Assembly: GCA_944472155.2 (NCBI GenBank)
Contig: OX235271.1
Location: 117,805,329-117,869,328 of the forward strand
Length of the DNA stretch: 64,000 nt
Source of the DNA: Trichobilharzia szidati
Lineage: Eukaryota; Platyhelminthes; Trematoda; Strigeidida; Schistosomatidae
Direction of reading: 5' to 3'
Shown: positions 58,801-64,000 of the stretch, in pieces
Layout: the number at the start of each line of letters is the position of its first letter
Numbering within the stretch: position 1 is the first letter of the stretch
Program-made: the position numbers and the translations under genes
The notes under the pieces: model-generated
Databases searched by the model: none
Told to the model about the DNA's origin: nothing
The model's input: the letters and a program-made list of their open reading frames with translations, nothing else

Positions 58801-58970
58801 ATATCCAAAACCTTTTGGAACTCAGATAGTGCCATATTTGGATTGTCATCTTTCCGCGACTTAGCCATGTAGTACTGATTTTCCAGATCAACATTAGGCT
58901 CGGAGTTGTCGTCTGAAGAATATTCTACAGATAACTCTCCATCATCGAACATATCCTCATTCATAAACAT
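55391..58970 (-). CDS. COPS2: COP9 signalosome subunit 2 (CSN2/TRIP15), two coding exons
   Basis: CSN2 is a PCI-domain scaffold of the COP9 signalosome, which removes NEDD8 from cullin-RING ligases; CSN2 docks the cullin. Exons 58970-58083 and 55840-55391 join in phase 0 to give 445 residues (human 443). Identity to the human protein is very high: [106 protein letters not shown] in pieces, then [58 protein letters not shown]. The N-terminus is acidic; TPR-like helices fill residues 30-290 and the PCI module the rest. The last 20 residues diverge, as usual. The 2.24-kb intron holds an RTE fragment in the sense orientation. Confidence 0.97.
56190..57740 (-). mobile_element. RTE (SR2-like) copy in the CSN2 intron, internally deleted
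   Basis: Reverse strand. About 57740-57040 looks like an RTE leader, then [31 protein letters not shown] (start of the endonuclease) and [10 protein letters not shown] jump straight into [66 protein letters not shown] and [11 protein letters not shown]. Most of the endonuclease and the RT fingers and palm are deleted and the 3' end is cut near 56198. It lies in the same orientation as the host gene. Confidence 0.85.
58083..58970 (-). CDS. COPS2: CSN2 coding exon 1
   Basis: Starts at the ATG at 58970-58968 ([12 protein letters not shown]), with a second ATG two codons on. Ends ...SGINPFDSQ at 58083 before the donor GTTCGTGA on the reverse strand. 296 codons, phase 0. Confidence 0.95.
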
Positions 58971-60159
58971 TATATATATTTGGATAGATCAGTCAGAAAT
59001 TAGTCTGCTTATAATTACAGCTAGTGTTTTCATTCGATGAATTGCAATCGTGTGGATGATTTGAACCTACAAAATTTTCGTTATACATAGAAAATATAAA
59101 GTAGGCAGAGAATCCAAAACTTGAAGAATTTAAAAACTTAAACATCACGGTAAGAAAATAAGCATCCATACTTACGCAGTGGTTGTATTCACTGGTCAAA
59201 CAGATTAATAGAGGTGAAGTCGGATAACTTTTTTAAGATTATTCACTCTATAGCTAACAGTTGTTAGATTTTTGGAATGGTTTGAAACATCTGCAAAAAT
59301 ATGCAATCAACGCAGAGCAATGAAGCTATGGGTGCACCTTAGTGATCTCTTAAGTTTAGTAAGATGATCCAATGAGACACTAATGTCGAAATGTTACCCA
59401 CAAGAAACAATTGTTTCTGAAACACAATAATCACACCGAGTTAGTCACAGCATTCATTCTGCATTGAATTTTGGTGAATATAGATGGTCATTACACAATT
59501 AAGCGTAAAATGAAAATATTATTTTAGTTGCGTTAACGCATAACTTTTCATCACTGTCTTGCCATACTCACCAGGTTGATGATCGAAACGCCTTTCATTA
59601 GGAACTTGATTCAATAGGTTTCTTTCTGCATCTACACAACTAGCTTACTGGAAAATTGTGTCAGCCAAAAATTTCCAAATATTTGAACTGGGTATATAAC
59701 GGTATATTTCTACTGGTAGGTTTTTCCTCCTCAGAGTTTCTGATTTGGATGCTACTTCTCTTAGTTATTAACACAAAGTAATGTTGTCTCACAACCCTTT
59801 GAATAGATCCATCTTAGGTATACGTGGAGCTATCAAAAACGTGAGAATCTCAGTCAACTAATCGGCAATTAGGAGGAAATTTAATTGTGATTCCTAATCT
59901 AATAACAAACAAGTCGTTTAGAATATACAAACCGAAATGCTATTCTGGGCAATTTCGGATTATGTAGTTGGTAAGAAATTAGCTTTGCAAGCAGTAAGTG
60001 GTTGTGATTATTCTACAGTGTGAACTTTTCTCTATACTAAGCTAATGACTCTATAACAAACAGCCAACGCATAAAGTTGCCTCGCATATCATCATCCAAA
60101 CATTTGGAATGCGAATATACCTGCAATCTGAAGTGCAGCAACCCTAGCTGACTGGTCAA
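58971..60159. other. CSN2 upstream region, unassigned
   Basis: No gene recognised. The CSN2 promoter should lie in the first few hundred bases; no specific element is called. A frame at 58993-59199 (-) has no family and a stop before the CSN2 start. Confidence 0.5.
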
Positions 60160-60401
60160 CTGAAACAAATTGTAATGTTGAGGAAGTGTGTGTAGGATTC
60201 GGGAATACACTAGATTGCCTCACAAAAATTTTTGTACCTTGGTCTACGCCTCGGAAACTATCGCATAAACCATCTTGGATTAGTAATGAAGTAAGGAGGT
60301 TATTAAGAAAGCGAAAGAACTTATGGGACTGCTTTAGTATGATAGGGAAAGAGGAGTTCCGGATGGACTACCACAAAATTCGAGACCTTTGTAAGCGTAT
60401 G

Positions 60402-62234
60402 ATTAATTAATAGACGCCTTGAACGCTGGAAAGAACACTTTGAGGAACAATTTAACTTGCCTACAGCCACACTGAGCCTCCCCGCCATCCAGCACACACC
60501 CAAATGGGATATAGACACTGGTCCGCCGTCTGTAAGTGAGGTCACAGAAGCTATCTGTAATCTGAAACGAGGCAAAGCGGCAGGACCCGACGGAATTATT
60601 CCGGGGATGTTTAAATATGGGGGTGACACACTAGTATATAGTTTAACTAAGGTACTAGGTAACGTCTGGGAATCAGAGACGGTTCCATCAGATTGTGATA
60701 AGTCACTTATTATACCAATATTCAAGAAGAGAGACAAGTCTTCATGTGATAATCATAGAGGAATCAGCCTGACGAACATAGTCTCTAAATTCTAGGCTCA
60801 GTAATCATGCACAGACTAAGCCGAACTCGGGAGGAACAAACGAGGGAAAATCAAGCGGGCTTTAGGCCAGGTGGAGGGTGCATAGATCATATCTTCACTC
60901 TCCGACAGATCCTAGAACACAGACACACTTTTAGGCGTCCAACAATTGCCATATTTCTTGACTTGAAGGCGGCCTTCGACTCCGTGGATCGAGAGGTTCT
61001 ATGGCAATGTTTGACTATGAAGGGAGTGCCAAGAAAGTACATTGCACTAATCAAGGCACTCTACTCAAACTCACGTAGCTGTGTAAGGGCTTATGGGGAA
61101 TTGTCATCTGAATTGATAACAACCAGTGGTGTCCGTCAAGGATGTTTACTTTCCCCTTTTCTGTTTAACTTCATCATAGATATGCTAATGGAAGTATCCT
61201 TAACTGAACTTAACGACTTAGGAATCGACTTGTTACCAGGGAATAGTCTAATAGACTTAGAATACGCAGACGACATAGTCCTGTTAGGGGAGGACACTAA
61301 CAAAATGCAGAGTCTTCTGAACACCTTGAGCAGCAATCTTCGTATGTTTGGCATGCGATTCGCCCCTGTTAAATGTAAGATGCTGCTACAGGACTGGATT
61401 ACGTCAACTCCTAGCTTAGTGATAGGGAGTGAAGTGATAGAACATGTTGACCACTTCACCTATTTGGGAAGTCGTATCAGCACCAACGGATTGATTGGTG
61501 ACCAAATCTCATCACGGATCCAGAAAGCTCGGGCTGCTTTCGCTAACTTACACCGTCTCTGGCGTAGGCGTGACATCCAGCCATCAACCAAGGGACGTGT
61601 ATACTGCTCAGCAGTTCGCTCCGTCCTTCTCTATAGCTCTGAAACATGGCCAATATGAGTTGAGGACATGAAAAGGTTCACTGTTTTTGATCATAGATGT
61701 CTACGATCTCTTTCTCACGTTAGGTGGCATAATAAGGTAAGTTATATTGACGTTAGGCGTAAAGTGTTAGGCAAAGAGGGAAAATCAATCGACGAGGTTA
61801 TAAAGTTACACAGATTGAGATAGCTAGGTCACGTGCTGCGCATGCCTAACCATCGTCTCCCCCGACGGGTATTACTAGCTGATATAGGTGCAGGTTGGAA
61901 AAGAGTAATTGATGGCCAAACAAAAACATGGCATCAATCCATGAAATCTTTGACAGTTAAACTGAGTCAGGTAGAGAGATGCAGACTTCCGGGTTAGGGC
62001 CCTCGGGACTCTAAGAACCAATGGCGCAGATGTATTTAGTTTCTGTAATCTTTCATATTCCTTTCTACCATTACTCATTCTGTTTCACTCTTATACTTGT
62101 CAAAACTCTATTGATTCTCTTCTCTCATTTTCCTGTCTACCTTTGTGTGCTATTTGGAACGTGGCAACTGGAACTGCTGCACTTCGGTGCCAAGTTCTAT
62201 GTTGAATCCAGCCAGTCAATAAAAGTCATATAGG
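60402..62234 (+). mobile_element. RTE-clade LINE (SR2-like), 5'-truncated
   Basis: Starts with ERWKEHFEEQFNLPTATLSLP (linker), contains the RT and C-terminal region, and ends with a 3' untranslated part near 62234 (AATAAAAGTCATA). It is the clearest member of this family in the window and serves as reference for the copies at 4998-7045 and 56190-57740. The upstream endonuclease is missing. Confidence 0.88.
60418..61980 (+). pseudogene. RTE reverse transcriptase and C-terminal region, few lesions
   Basis: KRGKAAGPDGIIPGMF, SLIIPIFKKRDKSSCDNHRGISL, then a TAG at 60793-60795 and a phase change to [62 protein letters not shown] (YADD near 61263), FGMRFAPVKCKMLLQDW, FTYLGSRISTNG, RSVLLYSSETWPI, stop at 61656-61658, VEDMKRFTVFDHRCLRSLS, LRWLGHV-like LGHVLRMPNHRLPRR. 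The uninterrupted central frame is 283 codons (60807-61658). Confidence 0.9.
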
Positions 62235-63320
62235 GTATGGGAGGCAGTTAGTACTGGACTTTGTACATTATCCAAAGAAACTTATCGTATATTAAACGTA
62301 GGGCTAACATTATCAGTGGTAGACCACCACTTAGGAAAAATCATAAGGAATTAGCTATTAGCCTACATGGAGAAGCATGACTTACTGGCTGTGGAACAAC
62401 ATGGATTCTGACCAGGACGACCCTGTCTGACAAACCCACTGTAAGCCACGGATAAAATCATTTCATTGGACATTGTTTTTATCTATCATATTAAAGCATT
62501 TGATAAAGTATCCCATCGAGGTCTTCTTAAAAGGTTTTGCATTAGATCAATGCCCACATGAGTGGTTTAGGGATTACCTAATGGGCAGGTGAGGGCTAAT
62601 GGTGTATTGGAAGGATGGAAAGCATTATTGAGTGGAGTACCTCAGGGCAATATACTGGGTCCCTGCTGTCCCTATTATACATAAACGAACTGACTAAAAT
62701 TCTTATTTGTGGACGACATTAAGATCTGGGAAACTGTAAATAATAGTGATAAGTCGGTCTTACAAAGTGATCTAGATAAATTAGCTGAAAGGTTGAACCT
62801 CTGGAGCCTGGAAATTAATTCGAAAAGTGCAGCAATACACTCAGGTCACAGGCTTACACGTCGTGCTCCCTGGGGGGCACAGAGCTGCCAGATGTTAAGG
62901 GACAAAAGGATTTAGGAATTTTTGTCAGCCATGAGTAGAGAACAACTGCGAATTGTAATACAGCCGCATCTAAGGCTTTTCGAGTGCCATGGGCACTTCG
63001 AAGAGTTCTCAAACTATTAGACGGGTCTATGTTCCAAATACTCTATGCAAAATGTCAAGCCTCACCTAGAATACTACATACAAGCGACGAGTTCATTCTT
63101 CATGGAGTTATATCTTGGAAGGAGTACACAGGGTAGGAACCAGGTTAGTCAGTGGTATCTCATACCTTCTTTATGAGAGGAGGATGGAGCACTTAAATCT
63201 CTCCCCATTATCATACCGAAGGAGGAGAGGTGACTCAAATTTGGCATACCGTATATTAAAGGGTGATTTAGGGATTGACTATCATAATCTTCTCTCCCTA
63301 AAATACACTACTTAAGAGGT

Positions 63321-63606
63321 CACCATAAAGATGTGCCCAAACCGAGAAAGAACAAAATACGTGCGGAATTTAGATCCTCACACAGAGAAATTAGATGTCT
63401 GTGGAGATTAATATTGCAAAGATTAGCATAGGCAACAAGGCACTACTAACCTTATTATCTCAATGTGACTAACACCAAAAACCCTACTAGGCATTTTACC
63501 GGAAATGTGCATAAAAGCACTTATAGGAACTAAGCATTCTTAAAACAATTTCGATATATTCATAGTTAAATTAGATCGGCATTTCAAAGGAAAGTAAGGT
63601 CGTTAG
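63321..63606. other. LINE 3' end and unassigned DNA
   Basis: Decayed tail of the CR1-like LINE; no gene seen. An in-frame stop at 63604-63606 limits the open frame that follows. Confidence 0.45.
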
Positions 63607-64000
63607 ATAACCTATCATTCTTATTTTTATAGAAGTGGAAATGTTCCAGCTTGTTGTGTTGAAATCGATGGGTCAAATATCTTGCGTGTATCATCACCTG
63701 AAGCTTCAGAGGCAAAAGAGGCACAGAGTGCCCAAATATCTGTTGCGACAAAGCGCAAACGACAAAGGAAATCTAAAAGGGCTAGTAGTGCCAGCATGGC
63801 AACACCAGCCTGTGAAATGGCCACCCCAAAGCGCAGCGTGTCTAGTGCACGAATGGCCTCTAGTCGCGGCGAAAACAAAGTGGAAGAAACTGACTCCACT
63901 TGGTTGGTGCCGACAGGTAAGAAGCAAAATAAACGTAGGAAAGAAACAGTAACCGAGTTCACCAACAAGGTCTCGACGGCTGTTAATACCAGCCAAACTC
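63607..64000 (+). CDS. Unidentified lysine/serine-rich open frame, runs off the window
   Basis: One phase is open from 63607 to the last base (131 codons). It reads SGNVPACCVEIDGSNILRVSS, then a charged stretch (ATKRKRQRKSKRASSASMATP), repeated MAT/SSAR motifs and TGKKQNKRRKETVTEF. TTTTTATAG at 63624-63632 is an acceptor-like signal just before AGTGGAAATG, so it could be the start of an internal exon (CDS from 63633). Alternatively it is ORF1 of the next LINE. No domain is recognised. The overlapping frames in other phases (63635-63952 +, 63627-63968 -) are shadows. Confidence 0.4.
   Translation, partial: MTYHSYFYRSGNVPACCVEIDGSNILRVSSPEASEAKEAQSAQISVATKRKRQRKSKRASSASMATPACEMATPKRSVSSARMASSRGENKVEETDSTWLVPTGKKQNKRRKETVTEFTNKVSTAVNTSQT

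Larger units (their letters stand above)
60160..63320 (+). mobile_element. CR1-like LINE interrupted by an RTE copy
   Basis: Left part 60186-60401 reads HKPSWISNEVRRLLRKRKNLWDCF and YHKIRDLCKRM, the linker before CR1-type RTs. Right part 62235-63320 continues the same kind of element: YMEKHDLLAVEQHGF, IKAFDKVSH, LLSGVPQGNILGP, FVDDIKIWETVNN, KPHLEYYIQA and YRRRRGDSNLAYRIL, with many stops. The short direct repeat GTATG (60397-60401 and 62235-62239) flanks the RTE sequence between them. Confidence 0.75.

Overview
The window looks like a flatworm genome segment, most likely a blood fluke (Schistosoma). Four things point that way: AT-rich non-coding DNA, two intron-containing conserved animal genes, a high density of SR1/Perere-like and RTE (SR2-like) LINE fragments, and fossils of Gypsy, BEL/Pao, Merlin and Penelope-like elements. 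The species cannot be fixed by eye, and all family names rest on recognised protein motifs, not on a search.

Layout. 1-2.3 kb: a long near-perfect inverted repeat (40-445), then unassigned DNA. 2.35-7.8 kb: a decayed CR1/Jockey-like LINE split by a reverse-oriented RTE copy (4998-7045, 13-bp target duplication), which itself carries a 287-bp insert. 7.8-13.7 kb: mostly unassigned, with a diverged direct repeat pair. 13.7-18.9 kb: a young Gypsy LTR retrotransposon with 366-bp LTRs differing at 2 sites but three in-frame stops. 21.0-23.7 kb: a BEL/Pao gag remnant. 25.6-27.0 kb: a LINE reverse transcriptase with an open frame. 27.5-35.7 kb: LINE pieces in both orientations and an inverted pair of a dispersed repeat. 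37.0-46.1 kb: a tRNA-like SINE head, two Merlin transposase fossils (one inside a LINE) and three LINE copies.

Host genes. NUDCD1 lies on + with seven coding exons between 47222 and 54807. CSN2 (COP9 signalosome subunit 2) lies on - with two coding exons between 58970 and 55391. They are convergent, with 583 bp between the stop codons. NUDCD1 is a CS-domain co-chaperone-type protein; CSN2 is a scaffold subunit of the cullin deneddylase. Their introns hold a Penelope-like fragment and an internally deleted RTE copy.

58.9-64 kb: a CR1-like LINE interrupted by a + strand RTE copy, then an unidentified lysine/serine-rich open frame leaving the window. Nothing here is a convincing new gene system. 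The interest lies in the nested insertions, with target duplications that order them in time, and in several unassigned repeat families.
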